Origin: Pseudomonadota bacterium | Lineage (GTDB): Bacteria > Pseudomonadota > Gammaproteobacteria > Burkholderiales > Thiobacillaceae | NCBI GenBank assembly: GCA_021847835.1 | Contig: JAJZPR010000023.1 | Span: 1 to 39,541, forward strand | Length of the DNA: 39,541 nt | Direction: 5' to 3' | In this document: positions 1 through 8,500 of the stretch, one piece after another | Layout of the letters: the number at the start of each line of letters is the position of its first letter | Numbering within the stretch: position 1 is the stretch's first letter | Program-made: the position numbers and the translations under genes | The notes under the pieces: generated by a model | What the model was told of the DNA's origin: nothing | What the model saw: the letters and a program-made list of their open reading frames with translations, nothing else | The model's database searches: none

Positions 1-74
1 TGCTCCTGCACGATGCGCACAGCGCGTTCGCGTACTTCGGGGGAATATTTCGGTGTAATCTTCTTGCTCATCAT
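1..74 (-). CDS. IS3-family transposase OrfA, N-terminal fragment
   Basis: The reading frame starts at an ATG at 74 (a second ATG follows at 71) and runs off the left edge. It reads MMSKKITPKYSPEVRERAVR and continues IVQE. The pattern of a basic start, then YSPEVRERAVR, is typical of the helix-turn-helix OrfA protein that IS3-family elements use to recognise their ends; OrfB, the DDE catalytic part, would follow further left. A GGAG motif lies about 5 nt before the ATG. Only 24 codons are visible, so intactness cannot be judged. Confidence 0.7.
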   Translation of the reverse strand, partial: MMSKKITPKYSPEVRERAVRIVQE

Positions 75-110
75 GGCTCCATCTTCTCAAAGATAAGAGC
101 CTCCTCAAAA

Positions 111-124
111 CCCGGGGCGATTCA
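111..124 (-). repeat. Terminal inverted repeat of the IS
   Basis: On the minus strand the sequence is TGAATCGCCCCGGG followed by TTTTGAGGAGGCT. A TGA start and a C/G block are typical of IS3-family ends. The outer boundary is placed at 124 because csb1 coding sequence resumes at about 125. The partner repeat and the target duplication are outside the window. Confidence 0.65.
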
Positions 125-978
125 AAGAGCTTGCCGATGTCGTGGCGAAACTTCCTTACGTGGACATTGACCTCGTCGAGTTTGGCAGAACCAATACGCT
201 CCTTGAGTCGCACCGGCTGAACACACCATATCTGTGGGACAGCGATCATGAAAGCGCATTGAAACTCCAGGCCGAGCTTCTCAAGGAGCTTGGCATCCCA
301 GCAAAGCGCAAGAAGAAAGGTGAGAAAAGCGAGGGCGCCGGAGAAGGAAACGAAGTGGCCGGCGTGCTCGACATGAAGCGTTTCTACCGGACTTTGCTGA
401 AATATGACCCCAATTCCCTGCTGCATGGGATATTCCTGGAAAAAGTCGCTGGGCGCCTGCGTCTGCCACGGGCTCTGACGGGCTTCATTGAGGCAGCGGA
501 TGTGTCAACCGCCGATAGTGGTGGTGTAAAGAACGATCATGTTTTCCCCAAGAAGGACGAGTCATCCGGCATTTCATCGAAAGAGGGCTACACAAACGTT
601 CCGTTTCCTCATACTGAATATGTAGCAAAGGACATCAGAGCCTACTTCAACATTGACCTCGGCCTGATTCGGGGCCTCGGCCTGGGAAAATCAAGCGAGC
701 AGCTTCTCATTGTGCTTTCCCTTTACAAGATTAGGCGTTTCCTAGATGAGGGTTTGAGGCTTCGGTCCTACTGTGCACTCGAAGTGATTGGCGACTGGAA
801 AGCCTGTCGGCCTACAAACTACAACTTGCCAAACCGCAGCGAAATTGAAGCCTTGCTTCCTGGCTTAATTGAGGCCGTTGCGGGAGAAGGACGTTTTGCC
901 GAACCAAGTATCTCCAAAATTATTTGGACGAAGAGCAAGAAGAAAAGAGGGGAAAAAGGCACGGAAAGTGAGGAATAA
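125..978 (+). pseudogene. csb1: Type I-G Cas7 (Csb1), 5' end removed by IS insertion
   Basis: Csb1 is the Cas7 backbone subunit of the type I-G (formerly I-U, GSU0053 family) Cascade complex, which coats the crRNA. The visible part matches the family's middle and C-terminus: LPYVDIDLVEFGRTNTLLESHRL, then GFIEAADVSTADSGGVKND, VPFPHTEYVAKDIRAYFNID, and a leucine-rich end with LYKIRRFLDEGLRLRSYC. Family members carry roughly 50-70 more residues before LPYV, including a region near the crRNA-binding core; here the frame is open back to the IS boundary at about 125 and has no proper start. A GTG at 142 could give a 278-residue product, but without a clear ribosome site. csb2 starts 5 nt after the stop, so the two were one operon. 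Confidence 0.8.
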
Positions 979-983
979 CAACC

Positions 984-2555
984 ATGCTTACCCTTTCTTT
1001 CACCTTCCCCGCCGGGCGTTACCACGCCACGCCTTGGGGCCGGCATGTCAACGAGGCGGATGTCGGCTGGCCGCCCGATCTTTGGCGACTTACCCGTGCT
1101 TTCATCGCCACTTGGCATCGCAAACTCGATCCGGAGGTTTTCCCCAAGGATCGGTTGGTCGATCTGCTCGCCACCCTGGCCGAAGAGGCACCCCATTACG
1201 CGCTGCCGGAGGCGGTGCATTTCCACACCCGCCATTACATGCCGGTGCGGGACAAGCCCAGCCTGATCTTCGACGCCTTCGCCCAAGTGGGTCGCGAAGC
1301 GGCGTTGATCGCGCATTGGCCGAATACCACGCTGGACAGTGTCCAAACGGAACTGCTCGACGCCTTGCTTGATGCCATCGGTTACCTGGGGCGAGCGGAA
1401 TCTTGGGTGGAAGCCAAACGCCTGGATTCCTGGACGGGCACATGCGACTGCTACCCGTCGGAACAAGCCGTGGACCAGGAAACTGGCGAAGTGCTTGGCG
1501 ACCTTGTACCGCTCTGGCTGCCGCAAACACGGGCTGGCTATGGATCGGTTTCTGCCGAATTGCGCGAGGCTGCGCTAGCTCGGGAACGCGCCGAAGTCCA
1601 CCAAAAGCGTGCGAAGGCCATATCCGAAGGAAAGACCGGCAAACTCCCCGACCCCGACAAAGCGAAACTCCCCGTCGTCATTGCTACCACCCTGCCGGAA
1701 GACTGGCTCACCGCTTTGTCGCTGGACACGGGAGAACTGCAAGCCGCCGGCTGGAGTGCGCCACCCGCCGCTCGGCAGGTATATTACCTGCGAAAGAAAG
1801 ATGCCTTGCGTTTCATGGCCGCTACGCCCGCAACCCGCACACCGCGCCAGCCAGCCAAGGTCACCACCGCGCGTTACGCACTCTATGCCAAGCCGCTGCC
1901 TCGCATCACCGATGCCGTGCGGGTAGGTGAAACCATGCGCATGGCCTTGATGGGACGCGCACGCCAGTTATTTGGAGAGGACATACCCGCCAGCCTGTCC
2001 GGCCATGCGCTTCCCGAAAACAATCGGCATGGCCACGCCTTTTACCTACCGGAAACCAACGAGGATGGGCGCATCGATCATGTGATCGTCCACGCGCCGG
2101 ATGGCTTCGATGCCCAGGCTCAGACTGCATTGGCGGAACTCAAATCGATCCATACCCGCGAGGGAACGGAATGGCGACTGTTATTGGAGGGCTTGGGGGA
2201 AGCTGACGATTTTCCCGCTTCCCTCACCTTGAAAGGCGCGACCGAGTGGCGATCCGTCACACCGTATTTGCACCCTTGGCATAGCAAGAAAGGATTTGGT
2301 GTCGTGGAGCAAATCACGCGGGAATGTGAGTTACGGGGCTATCCGGTACCTGTGGCAGTTGAAAGTCTGCCTGAGCAAAAACCGCGTGCACTGGAATTTC
2401 GCCGCTTCCGGTCAAAACGCGGATTGAACCAGCCTGACCGGCAAGGGCGCTTTCTCAGTCTCGTTTTTCCCGAACCCATTACCGGCCCTTTGGCTTTAGG
2501 TTTTGGTTGCCATTTTGGCCTCGGCCAGTTTATCCCTGCGGATCACCCTTCGTGA
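984..2555 (+). CDS. csb2: Type I-G Cas5-Cas6 fusion (Csb2)
   Basis: 523 residues. The opening MLTLSFTFPAGRYHATPWGR followed by EADVGWPPDLWRL is the signature start of the GSU0054/Csb2 family, in which a Cas5-like N-terminal half (caps the crRNA 5' handle) is joined to a Cas6-like C-terminal half (cuts pre-crRNA within the repeat). The end (GPLALGFGCHFGLGQFIPAD) is also family-like, so the protein looks complete. GAGGAA before the ATG is a good ribosome site and the gene is closely coupled to csb1. It ends 3 nt from the antisense MazF-like gene, so transcription converges here. Expression may suffer from the upstream IS. Whether it still processes crRNAs alone is inference. Confidence 0.9.
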   Translation: MLTLSFTFPAGRYHATPWGRHVNEADVGWPPDLWRLTRAFIATWHRKLDPEVFPKDRLVDLLATLAEEAPHYALPEAVHFHTRHYMPVRDKPSLIFDAFAQVGREAALIAHWPNTTLDSVQTELLDALLDAIGYLGRAESWVEAKRLDSWTGTCDCYPSEQAVDQETGEVLGDLVPLWLPQTRAGYGSVSAELREAALARERAEVHQKRAKAISEGKTGKLPDPDKAKLPVVIATTLPEDWLTALSLDTGELQAAGWSAPPAARQVYYLRKKDALRFMAATPATRTPRQPAKVTTARYALYAKPLPRITDAVRVGETMRMALMGRARQLFGEDIPASLSGHALPENNRHGHAFYLPETNEDGRIDHVIVHAPDGFDAQAQTALAELKSIHTREGTEWRLLLEGLGEADDFPASLTLKGATEWRSVTPYLHPWHSKKGFGVVEQITRECELRGYPVPVAVESLPEQKPRALEFRRFRSKRGLNQPDRQGRFLSLVFPEPITGPLALGFGCHFGLGQFIPADHPS

Positions 2556-2557
2556 TG

Positions 2558-2902
2558 TCACCCCATCCCCATCACCGCCCGCAAGCTCTTCTCCACCGCC
2601 ACCATCTCCTCGGCGGTAAGCATTGCCAAAGGGCCTTCGCCGAAACGGGAGCGGTCCAAGGCGCGCGCATGTTCCACCATGACAAAGCAATCCTTGGTGA
2701 GCCGGTCGCGCGGAGCAAGCCTTATCCGCATGGGCGCAAAGGCCGGCCGGAATTGTGTGGTGAGGGGCAGAGCCAGGATCGTCGGCAACCCGGTTTGGGT
2801 CAGCCGGTCGTCCTGAAGGATAAGTACCGGGCGGACCTTGCCGATCTCGGCGCCCTTGTTGGGGTTGAGGTTGGCGGTCCAGACTTCGCCGCGCCGCATC
2901 AT
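2558..2902 (-). CDS. MazF/PemK-type mRNA interferase toxin
   Basis: About 114 residues. MRRGEVWTANLNPNKGAEIG followed by KVRPVLILQ is the classic MazF/PemK N-terminus (beta-barrel with the R-P-V-L-I strand), and the length is normal for the family. Members are sequence-specific ribonucleases neutralised by the antitoxin encoded just upstream. The ATG at 2902 overlaps the antitoxin stop as ATGA, the usual coupling; an in-frame ATG at 2911 is the alternative. It is transcribed against csb2 and the other cas genes. Identification is secure; cleavage specificity cannot be read from sequence. Confidence 0.9.
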   Translation of the reverse strand: MMRRGEVWTANLNPNKGAEIGKVRPVLILQDDRLTQTGLPTILALPLTTQFRPAFAPMRIRLAPRDRLTKDCFVMVEHARALDRSRFGEGPLAMLTAEEMVAVEKSLRAVMGMG

Positions 2903-3201
2903 CGCCACCATTTTTCAGCAGGGTCGATGCCGGCGGCCCTTTCCGCTTCGATGATCGCGTCCAGGCCTTCATCGACAAGATTGTTGGCGATTTCCAGAGA
3001 TTCCCGCCTGGCAGCGGGATCGGCGGCCAATGCGCGCGCGGCGGCCACCATCTCCGCCATGAACCGTTCTTTTTCCCGCCGTTCCAGATATTCGGCAATG
3101 GCCTCGCGCGCCACTTCGGAACGCGGGCGGCCTTCTAGGCGGGCCTCTTCGGCCAGGCGGGTTTCGATTTCGTCAGGAAGTCGTACACTGATTGCCGTCA
3201 T
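2899..3201 (-). CDS. Ribbon-helix-helix antitoxin for the MazF-type toxin
   Basis: About 100 residues. MTAISVRLPDEIETRLAEEA followed by RLEGRPRSEVAREAIAEYLE fits a ribbon-helix-helix DNA-binding domain (beta strand, then two helices). The second half, rich in Ala/Glu and ending EKWWR, would be the toxin-binding tail. The start at 3201 is chosen for a GGTGA ribosome site about 7 nt upstream; an ATG at 3213 adds four residues and overlaps a palindrome. It has its own promoter at 3234-3262, pointing away from cas4-cas1. Such antitoxins usually repress their own operon together with the toxin. Confidence 0.88.
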   Translation of the reverse strand: MTAISVRLPDEIETRLAEEARLEGRPRSEVAREAIAEYLERREKERFMAEMVAAARALAADPAARRESLEIANNLVDEGLDAIIEAERAAGIDPAEKWWR

Positions 3202-3211
3202 GTCATTCACC

Positions 3212-3222
3212 ATGTATTACAT
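3212..3222. promoter_or_regulatory. Palindrome, likely operator of the mazF-type module
   Basis: ATGTA-T-TACAT is a perfect 11-bp palindrome about 12 bp downstream of the antitoxin's -10 box, at the very start of its transcript. Ribbon-helix-helix antitoxins bind such short palindromes for autoregulation. The role is inferred from position. Confidence 0.5.
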
Positions 3223-3233
3223 TTTGTGTTTCA

Positions 3234-3262
3234 ATGATAGCCACAAGCTTAAGGATAAACAA
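3234..3262 (-). promoter_or_regulatory. Sigma-70 promoter of the antitoxin-toxin pair
   Basis: On the minus strand TTGTTT (3257-3262), a 17-bp spacer and TATCAT (3234-3239) form a good -35/-10 pair facing the antitoxin. It lies in the 88-bp gap shared with cas4-cas1, whose own promoter must be nearby but is not obvious. Confidence 0.6.
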
Positions 3263-3289
3263 GCCTACACACTCTGATTCAGTCCGAAC

Positions 3290-5050
3290 ATGCCCGACCA
3301 GCGCGAACTTCCCCTCGCCTTTCCCGAGCTTTCGCCCGAGGCACCGCTCATTCCGGTGCGCATGGTCAATGAGTTCGTTTATTGCCCGCGCCTGGCCTAT
3401 TTGATGTGGGTGCAGGCGGAGTGGGCGGACTCGGCCGACACGGTGGAGGGCCGGGTAAAGCATAAGCGGGTGGATGCCGGAAGCGGCACACTGCCGGAAA
3501 AGCCCGAGGACGACGAGCACATCCATGCCCGTTCGGTCTCGCTCTCCTCTCTTACCTTGGGCATTACCGCCAAGCTGGACCTGGTGGAGGGCGAAGGCAG
3601 CTACGTCACCCCGGTGGACTACAAGCGCGGCAAGCGGCCCCACGTGGAAAAGGGCGCTTATGACCCCGAGCGCGTACAGCTTTGCGCCCAGGGCCTGCTG
3701 CTGCGCGAGCATGGCTACGAGTGCGATTCCGGCATGTTGTATTTCGCAGAATCGCGCGAGCGGGTGCGCGTTTTGTTCGACGAAATCCTGATCGACCAGA
3801 CCCTCGCCGCCATCCATGGCCTGCGCGGCGTGGCTTATGCCGGGCATATCCCGCCGCCGCTGGAAGACAGCCCCAAGTGCCCGCGCTGTTCGCTGGCCGG
3901 CATCTGCCTGCCGGACGAAGTGCGTTTCCTGAACGCCGCGCCGGTCACGCCGCGCCCGCTGTTCGCACAAGCGGAATTCTCGGCGCCGCTGTATGTGCAA
4001 TCGCCGCGCGCCTGGCTGCGCAAGGACGAGGAGCGCATCGTCATCGAGGTGGAAAAGCAAAAGGCCGGCGAGGCGCGCCTGAATGAGGTTTCTCAACTGG
4101 TGTTGTTCGGCTCGACGGGCTTGTCCACGCCGCTGTTGCACGAGCTGATGCGGCGCGAGGTGCCCGTCTCTTTCCACACTTACGGCGGCTGGTTCGTGGG
4201 CCATGTGGTCGGCCTGGGCCATCGCAACGCGGAAACGCGCATGCATCAATACCGGGCGAGTTTCGATCCGCAGACTTGTCTGAGCCTGGCACGCGGCTGG
4301 GTGGCAGCGAAGATCGCCAACAGCCGCACGCTGTTGCGGCGCAACTGGCGCGGCGACGAGGCCGACACGGACGACGAGCCCTTCGAAACCGCGGCGAAGT
4401 CGAGCGCCACCTCGACCACGCCCCCGCCGGACGATCTGCTCATCGCGCTCAAGGAAGATGCCGGACACGCCCGCCGCGCCCGGTCTTTGGAAGAACTGCT
4501 GGGCATCGAGGGCAGCGCCGCCCGGCGCTATTTTCAGCACTTCGCCGCAGTGCTGAAAAAAGACGAAGACCCCACCCTCAGTTTCGACTTCATGGGCCGC
4601 AACCGTCGTCCGCCCAAAGACCCGATCAACGCCCTGCTCTCCTTCGCCTATGCCATGCTCACGCGCGAATGGCACATCGCGCTTTCGGCAGTGGGGCTGG
4701 ATCCATACCGCGGCTTTTATCATCAGCCCCGCTTCGGCCGGCCAGCCCTGGCATTGGACATGATGGAGCCCTTCCGCCCGTTGATCGCCGACTCGACCGT
4801 CATCACCGCGGTCAACAACGGCGAGGTGCGCGGCACCGACTTCATCCGCGCGGCCGGCTCCTGCGCATTGTCGGATAGTGGCCGCAAACGCTTCATCGCC
4901 GGCTTCGAACGACGCATGGGGCATGAAGTGACCCACCCTCTGTTCAGCTATCGGCTGAGCTACCGGCGCCTGCTGGAAGTCCAAGCCCGACTACTGATCC
5001 GCCACCTGGCCGGCGAAATTCCCGAGTACCCCAACTTCATCACGCGGTGA
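3290..5050 (+). CDS. cas4-cas1: Cas4-Cas1 fusion, CRISPR spacer acquisition
   Basis: 586 residues, as expected for the fusion typical of type I-G. The N-terminal Cas4 nuclease (about 1-210) shows Cys32 (FVYCPRLAYL), Asp97, the DYK motif at 110-112 and the cysteines 197, 200 and 206 that with Cys32 would hold a 4Fe-4S cluster. Cas4 selects and trims prespacers at the PAM. The Cas1 integrase part (about 220-586) has Glu407 (LLGIEG), His478 (GFYHQPRFGRPAL) and the acidic pair Asp490/Glu493 (DMMEPFRP). All key residues are present, so adaptation should be functional. The stop overlaps the cas2 start. The ATG at 3290 has no strong ribosome site; a Cas4-like start at M25 (MVNEFVYCPR) is less likely given the family's usual N-terminal tail. 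Confidence 0.95.
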   Translation: MPDQRELPLAFPELSPEAPLIPVRMVNEFVYCPRLAYLMWVQAEWADSADTVEGRVKHKRVDAGSGTLPEKPEDDEHIHARSVSLSSLTLGITAKLDLVEGEGSYVTPVDYKRGKRPHVEKGAYDPERVQLCAQGLLLREHGYECDSGMLYFAESRERVRVLFDEILIDQTLAAIHGLRGVAYAGHIPPPLEDSPKCPRCSLAGICLPDEVRFLNAAPVTPRPLFAQAEFSAPLYVQSPRAWLRKDEERIVIEVEKQKAGEARLNEVSQLVLFGSTGLSTPLLHELMRREVPVSFHTYGGWFVGHVVGLGHRNAETRMHQYRASFDPQTCLSLARGWVAAKIANSRTLLRRNWRGDEADTDDEPFETAAKSSATSTTPPPDDLLIALKEDAGHARRARSLEELLGIEGSAARRYFQHFAAVLKKDEDPTLSFDFMGRNRRPPKDPINALLSFAYAMLTREWHIALSAVGLDPYRGFYHQPRFGRPALALDMMEPFRPLIADSTVITAVNNGEVRGTDFIRAAGSCALSDSGRKRFIAGFERRMGHEVTHPLFSYRLSYRRLLEVQARLLIRHLAGEIPEYPNFITR

Positions 5051-5343
5051 ATGCCATGGAACATCTCTACGTCATCACTTACGATATCGCCGACGACAAG
5101 CGCTGGCGGCGTATCTTTCGCATCATGAAAGGCTACGGCGAATGGCTACAGCTCTCCGTCTTCCAATGCCGATTGAACCGCCTGCGCATGGTGCAACTCC
5201 AATCTGAGTTGCACGAAACCATTCACCATAAGGAAGACCATGTCTTGATTCTCGACCTGGGGCCGGTGGATGGTGTCAAACCGCACGTCACCAGCCTGGG
5301 CAAGGCCTTCGAGGCCGTGAAAAGGGAGGCGCTTATTTTTTAG
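5047..5343 (+). CDS. cas2: Cas2, structural partner of Cas1 in spacer integration
   Basis: 98 residues from the GTG at 5047, or 95 from the ATG at 5056, which gives the more usual start MEHLYVITYDIADDKRWRRI. The ferredoxin-like fold is recognisable from VITYDIADDKRW and FQCRLNRLRM; Cas2 dimers bridge two Cas1 dimers. The GTG start overlaps the cas4-cas1 stop by 4 nt, indicating translational coupling. The gene ends about 200 bp before the first repeat, putting the leader directly behind it. Confidence 0.95.
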   Translation: MNAMEHLYVITYDIADDKRWRRIFRIMKGYGEWLQLSVFQCRLNRLRMVQLQSELHETIHHKEDHVLILDLGPVDGVKPHVTSLGKAFEAVKREALIF

Positions 5344-5540
5344 CCAGACACGCGCGAGCGGTCAAGTTGCGATCAACACCCCGGCACCGCTCGCACACGC
5401 GAATGCTCTTTAAAAACATGAACAAAGAACGATTCTTGAGCGCCCACCCTTCTATGGATAGTGAAAAATTGATCCTATTCTGGACACCGCTCGCAAAACG
5501 ACTGGCAATGCCTTGCAGAATGTGGGATAAAAACAGGGCC
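5344..5540 (+). promoter_or_regulatory. CRISPR leader
   Basis: This 197-bp gap between cas2 and the first repeat is the expected leader: the repeats end in ATTGAAGC on this strand, so transcription runs left to right. It contains AT-rich stretches (CTCTTTAAAAACATG near 5403, GATAAAAACA near 5526) and a repeated 11-mer listed separately. The pre-crRNA promoter must lie here, but no convincing -35/-10 pair was singled out. Confidence 0.75.
5354..5495 (+). repeat. Repeated 11-mer in the leader, two direct copies and one inverted
   Basis: CACCGCTCGCA occurs at 5385-5395 and again at 5485-5495, exactly 100 bp apart. An inverted 9-base version (GCGAGCGGT, 5354-5362) precedes the first copy and could form a stem with it over a 23-nt loop just after cas2. 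These could be protein-binding sites for leader-directed integration or a cas2 terminator stem; both are inference. Confidence 0.6.
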
Positions 5541-8500
5541 GTTATCCGGGGCGACTCGCCCCGGCCTCATTGAAGCGATGCGCTTGTGGCGGGCTATCCG
5601 ATCGGCGCGCTCGTTATCCGGGGCGACTCGCCCCGGCCTCATTGAAGCTTCCGCGCCCTGTGCCGGATGTACGCCGGGACAAAAGGTTATCCGGGGCGAC
5701 TCGCCCCGGCCTCATTGAAGCATAGCCTGCGACAATGGATAGTTCATACACGCGCTGGTTATCCGGGGCGACTCGCCCCGGCCTCATTGAAGCGATTGGC
5801 GCCATGTCGGCACGCGCGGCCTGCAGGCGTTATCCGGGGCGACTCGCCCCGGCCTCATTGAAGCGGCGAGCCGTCCGCCCTGAACAGATTGCGGGGGTCG
5901 GTTATCCGGGGCGACTCGCCCCGGCCTCATTGAAGCCTAATTGAGCAAAAACCAAATCCGTCATTTGTGTCGTTATCCGGGGCGACTCGCCCCGGCCTCA
6001 TTGAAGCTAAACGCCGGCCACGTTCTTCAGGGCGTCGCGCTTGTGTTATCCGGGGCGACTCGCCCCGGCCTCATTGAAGCCAGGTGGATGGCGTTCGGCA
6101 AATCCACCGTGCCCGGCGTTATCCGGGGCGACTCGCCCCGGCCTCATTGAAGCAGCCCCTGCGTGGGCGCGCCAAACAGAACGTCCACGCGTTATCCGGG
6201 GCGACTCGCCCCGGCCTCATTGAAGCGTATCTGGGGCAAAAATAAGTTCATCAATGCCAGATTGTTATCCGGGGCGACTCGCCCCGGCCTCATTGAAGCG
6301 TTTCGTTCGCCAGCGTAACTGCGGCGGCGTATTTGGTTATCCGGGGCGACTCGCCCCGGCCTCATTGAAGCTTGACCGCGGCCTGGCTGAACACGAACTC
6401 GCCGCGGGTTATCCGGGGCGACTCGCCCCGGCCTCATTGAAGCCTGCACATATATTCCGTCTGGCCGCAGTCCTGTTCTGTTATCCGGGGCGACTCGCCC
6501 CGGCCTCATTGAAGCGAGAGGGACAGCCCAGAAGCGGGCCGCCCCTCAATTGTTATCCGGGGCGACTCGCCCCGGCCTCATTGAAGCAGAAAGGGCGTTA
6601 AGCAAGGTTTCCGTGCTCATGCCGTTATCCGGGGCGACTCGCCCCGGCCTCATTGAAGCACGATGGCCGCCTTAATGCCACCGGTCTTCAAACCGCGTTA
6701 TCCGGGGCGACTCGCCCCGGCCTCATTGAAGCTTGAAGCCGTTCTCCAACTCCCAGAATCGCTTCAGGTTATCCGGGGCGACTCGCCCCGGCCTCATTGA
6801 AGCGACTCCAACTGGCCGAATGTCGATGGCAGCGATTTCGTTATCCGGGGCGACTCGCCCCGGCCTCATTGAAGCTTCCCCACCGGGGCGGAGCAGCGCC
6901 AATACTTTGATGTTATCCGGGGCGACTCGCCCCGGCCTCATTGAAGCTTGGTGGTGGCACGCACTCAGGCTTGCCGCAATTAGGGTTATCCGGGGCGACT
7001 CGCCCCGGCCTCATTGAAGCTGCGCGGGTGGCCAGCAATACCTCTGGCTTCCAGCGTTATCCGGGGCGACTCGCCCCGGCCTCATTGAAGCAACTCAACG
7101 ACACCCACCCCGCCATCGCCGTTCCCGAAGTTATCCGGGGCGACTCGCCCCGGCCTCATTGAAGCGCGCGCTCCCGCGCCCGAGACCATGCCGTGTTCAC
7201 GCGTTATCCGGGGCGACTCGCCCCGGCCTCATTGAAGCAGGTCGGTGATGCTGTTGGCGATGCCGCTGTAGTAGGTTATCCGGGGCGACTCGCCCCGGCC
7301 TCATTGAAGCGCTGCCGGCGTCGCTGGCCCATGCCTTTGCTTTCTCCCGTTATCCGGGGCGACTCGCCCCGGCCTCATTGAAGCGTTTTGCCGACCATTT
7401 CCGATTGGCCGGCCGGTGCGGTTATCCGGGGCGACTCGCCCCGGCCTCATTGAAGCTTAATCCTGGCTACCGTTTTCCCCGCCCGCCTGTGCGGTTATCC
7501 GGGGCGACTCGCCCCGGCCTCATTGAAGCCGGCCACCCACTTTCTTGAAGGAGAAACCACCATGCAGTTATCCGGGGCGACTCGCCCCGGCCTCATTGAA
7601 GCTGCGAACACGCGAACCGACCTGACGAAGCACGGGTAGTTATCCGGGGCGACTCGCCCCGGCCTCATTGAAGCGCGTAATCTGTGGCCTGCCGTGCGTA
7701 CAGATTAGCGTTATCCGGGGCGACTCGCCCCGGCCTCATTGAAGCATGGCAATTACCCGCGACCGCTTGAATCGCCGCTCAAGTTATCCGGGGCGACTCG
7801 CCCCGGCCTCATTGAAGCGGGACAGGTCAATTACCTTTACCTGGCGCGAGCCAAGTTATCCGGGGCGACTCGCCCCGGCCTCATTGAAGCTTGGTTGCGT
7901 GGTAGCCGGCAAACGCATCCCTGGGGTTATCCGGGGCGACTCGCCCCGGCCTCATTGAAGCCAGTCCCATGAGGCTTGAAAGCCCTGCCACCCGCGTGTT
8001 ATCCGGGGCGACTCGCCCCGGCCTCATTGAAGCGTTGATTACTGCGATTGGCAGCCGCCCCATGACACGCTGTTATCCGGGGCGACTCGCCCCGGCCTCA
8101 TTGAAGCAACGTCGGGCTGGCCGGCGCTTTATCGGCCAGTCCCGTTATCCGGGGCGACTCGCCCCGGCCTCATTGAAGCTTCACGGTGGCCACGCTGCCC
8201 TCAAGCCGCACACCGGGTTATCCGGGGCGACTCGCCCCGGCCTCATTGAAGCTCACAGCGATCGATCTCAGACTTGATGCCGGCGATCTCGTTATCCGGG
8301 GCGACTCGCCCCGGCCTCATTGAAGCCTCGGCGGCGCTCATGCCTCACCTCCGAACTCGTGTTGTTATCCGGGGCGACTCGCCCCGGCCTCATTGAAGCA
8401 TGGGATTGCCGCGCCCACTGCTCTGTTGAAATCAAGTTATCCGGGGCGACTCGCCCCGGCCTCATTGAAGCGGGGGGTATGCGCCAGCCATGTTCAGCGC

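Larger units (their letters stand above)
1..124 (-). mobile_element. IS3-family insertion sequence, one end only
   Basis: The first 124 bases read on the minus strand as the left end of an IS3-family element: a terminal sequence beginning TGAATCGCCCCGGG, about 50 bp of untranslated DNA, a GGAG ribosome site and the start of an OrfA-like transposase. The rest lies beyond the left edge. Immediately after the terminal repeat the plus strand enters csb1 in mid-gene, so the element appears to be inserted in that gene. The family is assigned from the terminus and the OrfA N-terminus; the subgroup is not certain. Confidence 0.75.

Noticed and set aside
3203-4984. 593-codon open frame antisense to cas4-cas1
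   Set aside because: Shadow frame with no recognisable motif, ending in the antitoxin promoter region.
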